Assembly: GCA_032358255.1 (NCBI GenBank)
Contig: JAULBX010018857.1
Coordinates: 62,001-126,000 of the forward strand
DNA: 64,000 nt
Direction of reading: 5' to 3'
DNA from: Heterotrichella gracilis
Taxonomy: Eukaryota; Sar; Xanthophyceae; Tribonematales; Xanthonemataceae
Shown: positions 36,211-48,200 of the stretch, piece by piece
How the letters are laid out: every line of letters begins with the position of its first letter
How positions within the stretch are numbered: the stretch's first letter is position 1
Made by a program: the position numbers and the translations under genes
Notes under the pieces: model-generated
Database searches by the model: none
What the model was told of the DNA's origin: nothing
The model's input: the letters and a program-made list of their open reading frames with translations, nothing else

Positions 36211-37534
36211 AGTCGCACAGCAACAAGCTGTATGTTTTGAAGCAGCAGGAGCAACTGTTCCAAAGATTTGTAGATGCACCTCGTATCAAACCCACGAGAA
36301 TCTTGATAACTGAAGCTGGAGCATTTCGACTGTCCCTTAGGCAAGCCAGACGCCTTGTTTTCCTGCATGTGCACGTCGTGGCCACGTACTAGGACATGCG
36401 GTCCAGTTCTTGGGCTGGGACTGTTTGTGACAATTTGATGTAGGATATTGTTGACCATATGTGTCATTTAATGGGTTTTCAGACCCTTGCATTGCACCAA
36501 TTGTGGGGAGCACCAACCACTTGGGAGCATTTGTCGTTTGAAGCAGTAATTGGGGATCCCCATGGGGATTGTCCGTGCACACAATGCCTGCACAAGGTGC
36601 TTATACCCATGTCATTGGCAGCATTGCTAAGCTGCATCACCATGTAACCAGACAATTATTTTTGTCCACTGGGTAAGGAAATCCTTGGCACGAATATGTT
36701 TGCAAGGCAGCTGAAGCTGATCCATGACAGTCAATGGCAGGATTGGTTGCACTGTAATGGCCCTCCACAATCCCGTCAACACCCTCAGGAAGATCAACTG
36801 CTGTTTAGTGTTGGTGTGTGGGTTCTGCGATGCCTAATTACATCAACTGGTTGCAAGTGACTGAAAACCCTTTTTCAGGGTTTTCGAGGGGCAGCGGTAG
36901 GCGGATCCGCACCAGATATGCGTGCATGCATGCCAGTCACGCAAAACCTGCAAAAGAGCGCAGGGCTTCGAAATGCGTGCCCAATAAATGTTAAAGCTCG
37001 AAGGTATTCTCACTCAGTGTTGAACGTCCAGCCTTACTTGCGCATAGCGCACTTGTTGTCGTTGTGCTGAGAGTCTCGGAGTTTATGTTGTGCTGAGGGT
37101 TCCGAAACACTCGTGGGCCACTTTACTGTTCTGTTCAACAGAAAATAACTCGGCATTGTTGTTCTTCGGCATTAACACGGCAGTCCTGGGATTGCATTGG
37201 CCTCCGCGTCCCAATGTGGAAATACCAAAACGTTTTGAACACTGGTGAGCGTGCACTGGCTACCAAACTCCGTCACCGTACTTGCACCGTTTAGTAGTAT
37301 GCTGTGGTCCTTTGTTGGTACTTTGTCGTTATACATGTCGCTGCCAGTGCGTGGCAAGAGATCCTGGAAAAACCATCAACAACCTTAAGGGTTTCGGACT
37401 CAGCCACGTGTTGAGCAGTGGCTAGGAACGTGGGGCGATGCACCGCGGGGTCAGATTGGGCAGTATGCGTGTAAACCAACATCCAACACAACAGCACCAC
37501 ACTCCTTTCTGCTCCGTAACTGCGAGATTGTATC
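36211..37534. other. Spacer between RHIP1-like and transporter genes
   Basis: No gene supported. 37050-37110 has two imperfect copies of GTTGTGCTGAG(A/G)GT. It must hold the 3' UTR of the RHIP1-like gene and the transporter promoter. Confidence 0.5.
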
Positions 37535-40500
37535 ATGGCCTGTGGCGCTGTTTTGTAACCTCTTGCTGTCGTGGGTCCACCTGCAGGGCTGACCGTCCTT
37601 TTTGTCGTTGCTGCTGGCCTTGCTGCCGTGGCAATCAAGGCCCTCAACCAGAAGGACATCGGACCCTTGAACGCCTTTGTCTTCAAGGTGACCTCACTGC
37701 GCATCACCGCCCTCTGACTATCACACCTTGTCCGTGCTTGCAGGCCTCCCGCACATAAAACCCTAAACCCAAAATCCTAAACCCTAAACCAACACAGCAC
37801 CCTGCGCACACCAGTGACCACTCTGTATAGCACTTTCACCTTGCCACGGCTGCATTGTCGAGAAATGGCATTGGCATATGGCATCGGCATCAGCGATATC
37901 AAGCTTGACTTTGAACTGGCTTTTTTGTGAACGCAGTTTGCACTGCCTGCGCTGGTGATCAACGGCATCGGTCTCAAGACTGACCTCTACCAGTCTGACA
38001 TATGGCGCTTTGTGGCAGTGTTCCTCATCTTGCGAGCGCTCACCCTGGCAGGCAGCGTGGCATACACCGTGTGGGTCCAAAAAGGCGGAGTGGTGCGTGC
38101 CGCAAGGTCAAGGGTTTCGAGGGTTTCGAAGGGTTGAACTCTGTCATGCATTAAACTTACACCTTCATATGTGCATGCCCTATGGTGTAGCACAGCTTTG
38201 CTGTGCCGTCCATTGTGCGCTCAAACCCAAATCTCTGAATCCTGCACCCGCGCATGCTAGGATGACTGTGCAGGATGACTGAATACAGGCCATTTATTCC
38301 TGGATTTCCAAAACCCTAAACCCTAAACTGTTGCAACGCCATGTGTACACCGGTGCAGGGTGACTGCATGGTGCACTGGCTTGCCACCACATGGATCTCC
38401 ACTGCCATCCTGGGGGTGCCTGTTATCAGCGCGGCACTGGGGCCACAGTACGCACAGCTGGGGATCATAGCGGGGATCTCGTCCTTCATATTCCAACTAC
38501 CGGTAGGTGTTGGTGCTCAGGCATATTCTTTACGGACTGGAATAAACAGCCATTCGGGTATTTTTTTCACGCCAGCTTCTTGCGGTGCAACGCCATGCTT
38601 GTGGACGCAGGTCTGGCTATACGCAACATCAGCAACAGCAGCGCATTAAACCCTGTACAATGATACAACAGCAACCCAGCCCATGCGGTGCTGCTTTTTC
38701 ATGAGGTGCAATACTAGTACCCACACCCTATAATATTTTTGTGTGCTTTCAGGTGATGCTGTTCTTCTTCGAGGTGCACCGCTGGCGCCAGGAGTCTGTG
38801 AGGGTCCAGCCCGTTGATGCTGAATCAGGTAGCCAATTACGGCGGGATGGCAGCGTTCATGTGACAATCAACGGCGCAAGCCCAGATCCCACCGGTAAAG
38901 ACCCAGAGGCTGCTGCAACCGGTGAGCTTACCATCGGTCGAGGGTCTTGGTGTTTAGGGTTTAGACTCAGAGGCTGCTGCAGTTCACCATCCAGTGGGGT
39001 CAAGAGGTTGGGGTTGGGGGGTTGGGGGTTACGCCATGCGGCTGCTGCAACTTGCCACACTCTTGGGGGGCAAGGGTTAAAGGTTTGGGGTTGGGGGTTG
39101 GCCCCAGAGGCTGCTGCACCTTCAGCCTACGGTGTAGGGCTACTGTTTGGACAGTGTAGGGTTTCAATGTTAAGGGTTAGACATGGTGGCTGCTGCATTT
39201 TCACGGCTGCTAAAACCTGCCCTGCTGCAGTGGACTCTGGCCTGTCAGTCACCAGTAATGGACATAACCTAGCGGGAGCTGATGAGGCCGATGGAGTGGG
39301 CACCTTGCAGCAGCAGCGGCAGCCAGGAACAAAAACCCTAAGGGTGTTGGGCTGGGAGGTGACCACCGCGCAGCTCAGGGGCCTTGGCTGCAAGCTGCTG
39401 CACAACCATGTGCTGTGGGGCATTTTCCTGGGATTCGTGCTGTCCCTGAGCACCCTGGGATGGAAGTATTTGGACCCAGGTGGGTGTGCGCTGCAGTACG
39501 TGCAGCATTTTTAGCATCTCGACGCAACTTTCAACAGCTGTTGACTCAGATTCTGTGAAAATGCCTGGGATAATATGCTATGATTGGGATGTAGAAATTA
39601 CATCCAGCGCACATGTGCACTGCGCTCCACTGCACAGCTTGTTGGCCTCCGCAGGAGGCTCCTGGTGCAATGCATGAATAAACATGTGTGTGTTGCAGGC
39701 ACCCCTTTCCTCAAGCCCAACTGCAGCTACGTGCCCGCCACAGGCTTCATCGCACTCACATTGGACTGGCTGGGCAGATGCACGGAGCCGGTGGCGCTCT
39801 TCGCCACTGGCATGTGGATGTACAGGTGCGGTACTTTTTTTCTTGTCATCATCCTTTTGCCCTGTACGCAAATTGGTGTAGCGAATGAAATTGTTTTAAT
39901 TTGATTGAAATTGTATACTTAAATATTAAAGGCTGTGACCACCTCCTCCTCCTGCTGCCTCTCTCCCTTGCTCTGTTTCATTCTCAACCACCACCCTGTA
40001 TGCTAGGCGATGCGAGCACTTGGGTTTGTGGTTCACCCTCGTATTCATACATGAATGTACATTTGCATGAATGTTCAGGCGGCTCATCTTCTCCCGCAGA
40101 TTCATCACCACCGTGGCGCATCATTTCTTTCAATTAATCACTAATTTTCTCCAAACATTAGCCTTTTTCTCTCCAATTAACGTATTTTTGTATGTCCAGG
40201 CGGCCCATCTTCCCCTGCGGCTTCTTCACCACCGTGGCCTATATGTTTGTCAAGCTTATCGTGCTCCCCTTGCTGGCCATTGCCTGCTGCTTCATGCTGG
40301 ATGTGCGGGGCGCCATGGGGCGCGCGGCGGTGCTCATTGCAAGCCTGCCGGTGTCGCTGGCTGCCTTCGCGGTGTCCAAGGTACAAATTGTGTTAAATGC
40401 GCAAGTTTTGACATAGGTGTTGTTAATGATCGCCAGCCTGCCAGTGTTGCTGGCTGCCTTTGCGGTGTCCAAGGTTTAACCAAGTAAGGGTTAAATTATT

Positions 40501-40974
40501 CAAAATTTCACGAAAGCGTTGTGAATGATCGCAGCTTGTGAACGCACCATGATCGGTCAAATGACAGTGCATGGCAGGCATGCAGCAGCTCCCACAAGCA
40601 TGGATTGGCCAGAGCAGTTAGTCTGGAAGCGCGTGCAAAAATGCTGCAAATCCCATTGCCTTTGCTTGCAACCATAGATGTACAATCACTGGGGAGGACA
40701 TTGTGATAAATATGGATTCATATGATATGGATTGTATTCAGCTGAGCGGTGCAATCCATATTTTTGTATCATGCTGCTGATGCCAGTGGCCGTGTTCTGC
40801 CCGCAGGAGTACTCCATTGGTGAGGATGTTATGATCAGCAACCTCACATGGGGCACGGTGTTCATGCTGCCAACTGTCATCGCATGGCTGGCGGTCATGG
40901 ATGAACTTAACCTGTTTGTGCCCCCAGAGGCCACCCAAGGGGCTGGGCACCCAGCAACAATGCCACACTGCTGA
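37535..40974 (+). CDS. Auxin-efflux-carrier (PIN/PILS) family membrane transporter
   Basis: Mem_trans-family carrier with five-plus-five helix PIN-like architecture; the substrate is unknown. Exons: 37535-37541 (tentative), 37587-37687, 37937-38092, 38359-38502, 38753-38921, 39231-39479, 39699-39825, 40200-40380, 40807-40974; about 433 residues, phases agree from 37587 on. The N-terminal helices include TVLFVVAAGLAAVAIKAL and the family motif PALVINGIGLKTDL; then a hydrophilic loop of about 100 residues; then C-terminal helices ending in YSIGEDVMISNLTWGTVFML, a signature position in the last helices. The 7-nt first exon (ATGGCCT, then GTGGCG as donor) is the weakest part; the true start could lie elsewhere upstream. 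Pseudo-copies of exon 8 lie in both flanking introns. Confidence 0.83.
38900..39120 (+). repeat. Repeated CAGAGGCTGCTGCA exon-end echoes with TTTAGGG seam
   Basis: The exon 5 end (CCAGAGGCTGCTGCAA at about 38903-38918) is echoed at about 38970-38982 and 39105-39118 within the following intron, with weaker matches near 39040 and 39190. GTGTTTAGGGTTTAGA and GGGTTGGGGGGTTGGGGGTT lie between copies. Confidence 0.7.
40077..40245 (+). repeat. Echo of transporter exon 8 start
   Basis: 40077-40125 repeats the acceptor and first ~45 coding bases of exon 8 (40198-40245): AGGCGGC(T/C)CATCTTC, TTCATCACCACCGTGGC versus TTCTTCACCACCGTGGC. About 80% identity; the copy would encode RRLIFSRRFITTVA but then meets stops. 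Confidence 0.82.
40333..40475 (+). repeat. Echo of transporter exon 8 end
   Basis: 40333-40382 (AGCCTGCCGGTGTCGCTGGC, GCGGTGTCCAAGGT) recurs at 40426-40478 (AGCCTGCCAGTGTTGCTGGC, GCGGTGTCCAAGGT). Exon 8 is therefore echoed on both sides. Confidence 0.82.
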
Positions 40975-41012
40975 CTCAGGGCGCCACTGTGACACACAGG
41001 AAATGGAAGTGT

Positions 41013-41017
41013 TGTAA
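41013..41017 (+). terminator. Probable poly(A) signal TGTAA of transporter
   Basis: TGTAA 39 nt after the stop codon at 40972-40974. Confidence 0.5.
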
Positions 41018-41956
41018 GGCTCAGATTTTGGCATTCAGTCTGCTTGGCCCAGGCTGGCAGACCCTGTGGTTATGGCTCCATCCGAATGTGCTCAACCTGT
41101 TTTAGGGGCTGCGCCAGGGGCTGCGCATGCATGCACAGCCCCTATGCACCCAGCAACATTGGCACGCTGCCAAAGCGATGGGAGACAGCTTTGACAGGGG
41201 CTTTGAGGGGCCTTCAAAAATTGCCAGTCCCTCAGCCCACTCGACCTAAGAATTTTTGTTTAAATATGTGTCCTTCAAGTCCTGCCCATGCACTGGGGTA
41301 TTTGCCCATTGGCCATGCGGTTCAACCCTAACGGGCCATTTCAACTTTGCAATGGCATGGCAATACATTCATCAGAGAGGACATGCAATGAACGAATAAT
41401 ACATAGCTATTTTAGCATATTGCGCTGCAGTAAAGATTGGTGAATAATTCAGTTGGGTACTGCAGCAACTGTTGGCATTCTATCATTGGTTTGAAGTTGG
41501 CAGAAATGGTATCAATATTGCAATAATTGCCGCAACCCCAGTAGGATTGGACCCGATAACAAACCTTATAAGCCTTGATTACAGCCAGTTCCTGCAGCTG
41601 CGCTAACGTGAAGCCAATACCATTGCGCCATAAGGCGCACCCGATATGGCACTAGCCTATCTGCACACTGTTGAACAAGCAGTAACTACCCCAGTGGCAC
41701 TGGCAGTCTGACTCAGCAGCACGTACATTTTCACACACCAAAGGTCAGACGCTTTCTGCGCCCTCAACTCTCAAACTGTGCGCTTTCAAGATTGTTTAGG
41801 GCATGGTATGGAGATGTTGCACATCCTACGTGCAATTTGCTGAGCAGTTGAAGCTGTTAAGCGGATGCGGCCCTGGCGGCACATCCGCAGCAGCGTGAAC
41901 TTCAACAATCATTGCCAAAGTGGCAGGATTAATTGCCATTGAAAACATTTGGCCAG

Positions 41957-42004
41957 AATGTGACCCGCTGATGGCGGCACAATGTGACCCGCTGATGGCG
42001 GCAC
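41957..42004. repeat. Perfect 24-bp tandem duplication
   Basis: Two exact head-to-tail copies of a 24-mer beginning AATGTGACCCGCTG and ending GGCGGCAC. No divergence, so the event is recent. Confidence 0.9.
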
Positions 42005-42273
42005 TGACTTATTCATTATGACCAATGTTTGGGAACTGCAAACAAATGAAAATAACAAAAATACCCAATAATGAGCTCTTTGTGTACTAGTTCAGAATCA
42101 TGTTCCCCTGTACTAATGCATCAAACATCCGGCCTCAGTACCAAGCAAAATGAACTACAAAACAGTCAGTACTTGTGCTCCTATTGAGCACTCCTTGCCG
42201 CCCCACGCCACCCAATCCCATGATGGTATTGTACCGAGCCGCCACAAAACCCTACCGCCCTCTTCCCCAACCC

Positions 42274-45200
42274 CTAGATGCCGCGCGTGTACTCTGAGGT
42301 CTTTGCGCGGATCTTGTCGTACAGGTCCTTCACCTCTGGGCTGAGGGTCTCTGCAAATCTCTGCATTTGGAAGGTGGCGCGCATGGCTTCACTCAAGTAG
42401 CGCAGGCACTGGGCGCGGTTGTTGGAGGTCCTGCAAGGGTGGGGAGATGCGATGTTTGGCAAGGCCCTTGTGTGGGGGAGAGAATCCCCTGCCATTTCGC
42501 ACGTTCCCTGGAGCGTACTGACACTTGCATCACCAAAGGGCAATGCAAGCGGACAGCGTGGTAGGATGATGAATGGCACTGTCATGTGCCAAAGTGGATT
42601 GCCACCCTCCCCTCCTCACCTCTCTAGCCCCCCAACCCGGATGAGCACCCGGAACATATGCACAAAGCCAGGTGCATATATGCGCCCTGTTTAGGGTTCA
42701 GGGTTCTCCCCTTTCCCCTCCCTTCCTCACCTCTCCATCTCGCCACCTGAATGACCACCCGCTTCATGCACAGCACAGCCAGGTGCAAAACCGCACGCTA
42801 TTTAGGGTTTGGGGTTCTCCCCTTTCCCCTATCCCCTCCCCTGCTCACCTCTCCATCTCCGCCACCTGGATGAGCACCCGGGTCATGTACAGCACAGCAA
42901 GGTGCAGCGAGGAGCGCCGGACTTCACGGAAGATCCCCTCCTCCCACAGCACCCCCGCAGACTGGCGCACCCTGGTGGCCGCCTCCCTGCCGCCATACTG
43001 CTTCTGGAGCTCCTCGGTTGCCTCCTTCACCACGCGGAAGTACTCCAGGATGCGATTGGCCTGGTCCTCATTGGACACGTCCTGGGGAGGGTTTCCAAGG
43101 GTTTGTATAAGTTTTGCTTAGCTATTGTTTGGGGTTTGGTGAGGGTATCTGGCGGGGCTTGATAAGGTTTCTTTCATTGTGACAGTCAAATGGTGCAGAG
43201 GCATCCTACGATGCCCAAGCGCCTAGCGTTTTCACTCATTCTGTCTCTACTTCTGCTCTCCCAGACAGTCTATTCACGACCGACAGTACGCCACTGCTGT
43301 CCCCCCTCCCCTAATTTACCCTGCCAATATCGCACTCACCCTGCCAAACTGCCAGTTCTGCATGGTGTCCCGCATCTCGACCAGCGTGGCATACACCTGC
43401 GCAGCCTCCCGCATGGCCAGGTATCGCTGCAAGGGGAAATTGACATGCTCCAAAAGGGCCTCCTGGTCCGCGATGGGGGCCAGGGAGGTTTTCAGCTGGC
43501 GCACATACGGAACCACCTCGTCCATGGGGCTGGGGGGTATAGAGGTGAGGGACTGTGCCAGCTGGCGGGCTAGCTGGAGGTCTGGGGGGCTGAACCCAGG
43601 TTCCTGCAGCAAGAAAGGGGTGGAAAGGGTTTTAGGGGTCTGGAAGGTATGAAAGAGTGCTCGCCACGCTTGGGGTGCCGGGAACTGTGCATTATATTCT
43701 TTCTGGCACCGCAATTTGCAGGGTTTAGGGTATGCGGGCCAGCTGGAGGTCACGCGGGCTGCATTTGGCCTGCAGGAAGAGACGGTTAGCACAAGGGTTT
43801 CGAGGAGAATCTAGGGTTTATTACACAATGAACGAGCCCGACGTTGCGTTGTGGTGACTGCGCAAGGATAAGAACCTGGCACCGCTCTTTTGCATAGTCT
43901 GGCTTTAACCCTCAATGGCCAGTCTCTGCATCATTTGGCTGAATATATTACTTATTATTTCTTTTGAGTTAGGGTATCGGTGCGCACCTCTGCAGGCTCC
44001 TCCTGTGCCTGTGTGGGCTCCTCCACTGCTTCCTCCTCCCCAGGTCCATCCCCGTTGGGCTCGTTCCCTTCACTCTCCCTGGGCGACAGATCCTCAAATG
44101 CCCCATCGATTGCTGCGCCCCGGGCGTCGGGAGGTGGCAGGGGCGTAGGGCGCCAATCGACAGCAATCCCCACATGCTCATCCGGCACAGCAGCCGCTGC
44201 ACAGCCACATGGCTACGTCAGTTGAATGTTGAAGTTTGGAATAGATGTAAACCACATTGCTGTGAGCACACCTCTCCTCAAGGTGTCTACATGGGTGTTC
44301 ACCCAATGATGCTATCCGGTGTCAAGATCAGGCTGATGTGATGCTGCAATCTTCTTGGGCCCATTCATCATCAACGAACCACTACCCCTTAACATTCCCA
44401 AAGGCTTGTTGCCGGCAAGGGCTCCACCCCACCTGCCCAAACACCCAATCACCACCCCACGCCAACCTGTTGGTGCAAGGCCTCCACCTCATCCCCCCCG
44501 CCTCCTCCCACACCACCCACACCACCACCCACACATACACACCCACCTGTTGATGGCAGGGCGTCCACCGACACACGCTTGCGCAAGCTGGAGGTTGTGT
44601 GCTGCAGCGGCGGGGGCGGGGGCTTGGGGTTGTGTGCTGTAGCGCTGGAGCGGCGGCTGAGGGCGGGGGAGGAAAGGACTGCGGGCACACGGGGAGAAAT
44701 CAAGTCAGGGGGAGATCACGGCGACATTGTAGAGCAAAAGGTCAGGGGCGTCAGGGGACAGTAAGTGATGCGATGGCTAAAGGAAGGGGAGGGAAGCACT
44801 GCCAGCAAAGGGAAGGGACCCAGTCGACCGACTTCAGAACTACCAGGTGGTGTCTGCGGTTGATTTCTTGTCAATATTCTTTCCTACCATTGCGCCCAGG
44901 GTGCAAACTTGGAGTGCCCCCATGTATGACAGCAACCCCTTAAGAAGTGGGCAGCCCTGGGGTTTGCACCCACTAGACCCTAACCCTAAACCCTAATTCC
45001 TGAACCCTAGCTCCGACCCTACCTGACAGCGACTCCCCATCCATGCCCGAGGAGGATGACGCCATGCTGGTCCCCGACAGGGTCTTGGACATGTGCTGCG
45101 ACATGGTTTGGGACATGAGCAGCTTGCGTTCGCTGGGTGCTGTGATCTGCACACCGGGACATGTTGCGGCGTCAAATAGCAACATCTGGACATATTGCAG

Positions 45201-48200
45201 GGTCAAATTGCCACACCAAGATACAAATGTGGGTAGGGCTTACCCTAGATACCATGCTGCCAGGACAACCTGCAGTGCTGTGCTTCCAAATTGTGACAAG
45301 TTGGCTGCGTATGTGACCCTAGGCAAGAAACCCTACACGTGAACCCTGGCAAAGCAAGGGGTTACCTTGTTAGATCGCAATCGCGGCATGTCGGGTTGCA
45401 CAGCCCGGTCATTGGCTGCAGGGCACACACCAGGGTTAATATTAGGTATCCAAGGGTCTTAAATGAGAACCCTAGGGTCTGTGTTAAGTACTTTGGGTCG
45501 CGATTAAATTCAAGACCCATTCCTTGCTGCAGGGGCACACACCAGGGTGAGTGTCAGGGCCTGATGTTGTACCCTAGGGTATGTGTCAAGTACTCACTTC
45601 TGGCAACCTCGTTGTGGCGGGGCCCTAGTGTAACCAAAGCAATCCGTGCACATACACAGCACACCTTACGACAGCTCAAAATGCCAAAAACGATGTGCAA
45701 TGATCCAAGCTGCCACCACTATAAAGCAATGCCATTTGTGCTCATTCTCAAGAAGCGGCGCTGGCGGCACCCATCCACATGTGCCATTTGTGCATGGCTT
45801 ATCGGCTAGTTGAACCACCTGGGCCCAAATTCCTGCACAAACATCCCCCACCACATGCACCATGTGACCTGCCACCAAACCAGCTGTGCACGTCTTCCTG
45901 CCACTTGCATGCTACAATCTGTCATGCGTACATCACGCAAAGATCCCCAACGGACGCACCCGAGCTCATTTTCCTGCCGCTGGTGACGATGAACTTGTTC
46001 TTGTTGATTGGCCTGTGCACATTGTAGGGCGTGTCCTCGTCAGAGTCCTGGCCCCCACGCCCGGCTATGGAGTCCGACGTGCCAGACCCAGACGCCTGCT
46101 CGTTTGCACCTGCAGTAGGGTTGGAATAGGGTTTCAAGGAGTGCACTTACAGTAGGGTTGGATAAGTGTTTAGGGGAGAGCACCTTCATGATCATTGGGG
46201 TCCCAGAGCTCGCTTTTTCGACTTTACCGACAGCAGCAGGGCATGTGAGGCAACGCAGCAATGGGCCTATACGTGTATAATTATACGTCCTTTTTAAGCT
46301 AATTACACACCCATTTACACAGTTTCCGACATATATCCTGTATAAGGCCCTAGACCCCATGGGTGTGCCAACATATGTTGTGCATGCAAGTTTGCCCTGT
46401 TTAGGGTTTAGTGCTCAGGCTCTTGAGTGCGGGTGCATGCAAGCGTGCGCACCTGTTGGCGGCTCGAGTGACCCCTCGCCCTTGCCCTCAAACTCTGCGC
46501 AAGGAGGAGTGATATGGCAAACGTCAGGGGCTGGGCACTTTTCAACAAATGACAGTGACGTGAGCCACAGGGCAGATGTACAAAATGCCGTGGTGGAATG
46601 TGCAGCATTTTGTGGCAGGTTTCACACAGCAGTGCGTAGTACCCACACCCATCTAGCACATGATCCCGCTGCATCACATGGGCTGAGCATGCAGCACCAC
46701 ACGTAGCCATGCCCATGCATGCGTAGGGAGTAACGTGATCGTAATAAACATGTGCCTGCTACATGTGCTGAAAATGAGCATGATATAATTGGGCGTGATA
46801 ACAATAAGCATAATAGAATGGGCTTGTAAGGTGGCATAAAGCATCACACATTGCCATGCCACATGCCACACGAGCCCGCAGGTTGCAAACATGGCACCGT
46901 TCGCAACCTACATGCCCTCACAGCTAACCCCTCAAGTATCCCCAGAGCAACACCCAACCCACACATGCATGACCAGCCGCCACAACCTCCCCCGGGCCCA
47001 CCCACCTGCCAGGATGGCATTCAGGTTGAAGTTGGGCTTCTTGGCATCGAAATCCGCCTTGGCCGGGTCGAAGGGCGAGCGCTTTATGCTGCCGCTGGAT
47101 CCCCACGCCCTGCCACCTGGCTTCACCGCAGGCGCTGACCCCTGCTCGCTGCTGGCTGAGGCAACCACAGCCGCAGCACCCACCACAGCCGCAGTACCCA
47201 CCACTGCAGCACCCACCGGTGGGGGTGGGCCGACTGGCACAGGGTTGCCATTCCCTGTGGCTGGCTGCTGTGCTGCACTGGTGGTGGGTGTTGGTGGCTG
47301 GGCGGGTGGGGATTGGTGGGTACTGCGGGTGGGCACCGGTGGCTGGGCGAGGTTTGGGTCCACTCGCCGCAGGGGGGGGCTGGCAGGGGTGTCCATGGGG
47401 AGGACAAACTTGGGAACCTCCACTTTTGTGTTGTTCCCTGCGGGACGTGATTTGTTGATTAATAATCCATTTAATCAAACGGGATGTAAAACGACTAAAA
47501 CATCAACTCTTAACAGATTTATAGGATTTTTTGTCCTAATACTATCTTAGTTGCCTTGCTGATGGTTCATCCCATTCCAACCCCCTCCCCCCTCCCACTC
47601 ACCATTGGCACCCGAGGGCGCAGGCGCCAGAAACGGCGACACCAGGTCGTCGTCCTCCCCTCCCACCTCCTGCTGAAACTCCCCCATGATCGCCTCCCGC
47701 CTGGACTGCGCCTCCCCCTTCCGGGTAGGGTCCTCCCTTAGGTCTTTTTCCAGCACCCGCAGCCCGTTAATGGCCCCCTGCAGGGCGTCCTCATGGGCCT
47801 CGATTTGCCCTAGGCGCACCCTAATTGCTGCCAGCTCTACGCTGACGCTGCTGTCGCGCGTCCCTTGGAGCATGGCCAGGGCCTCGGTGAGCTCGTTCTT
47901 CTTGAAGTTGAGCGAAGACTGCACCAGCAGGCAGGAGGACAGTATAAACATTCATTCAAGCAACCACCAAGCAGTCACCCACATAATAATAAGCAAGCAT
48001 TGCTGCAAGTGAAGCTACAGTGACAAGCATCCATTGGGTGTTGGTTCAAGAACATGACTGGGAACAACACCCAGTGGGGTTCAAAGAACACCATCGAGTG
48101 ATGTTGTTTGAACCCCACAACAACCCTCCGTCCCCCACCCGCTCTGCTTGGCAACCCGTGCTCCAAGACAAATTATTTGCAAATCCTGGCCCACCCTAGC

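Larger units (their letters stand above)
40975..42273. other. Convergent spacer transporter / CHUP1-like
   Basis: No gene supported. Apart from the tandem repeat at 41957-42004 it looks unique. Holds both 3' UTRs. Confidence 0.5.

Noticed and set aside
37438-37758. Alternative open frame overlapping the transporter first exons
   Set aside because: It is a shadow frame of exon 2; the exon frame carries the family's hydrophobic helix and joins in phase to exon 3.
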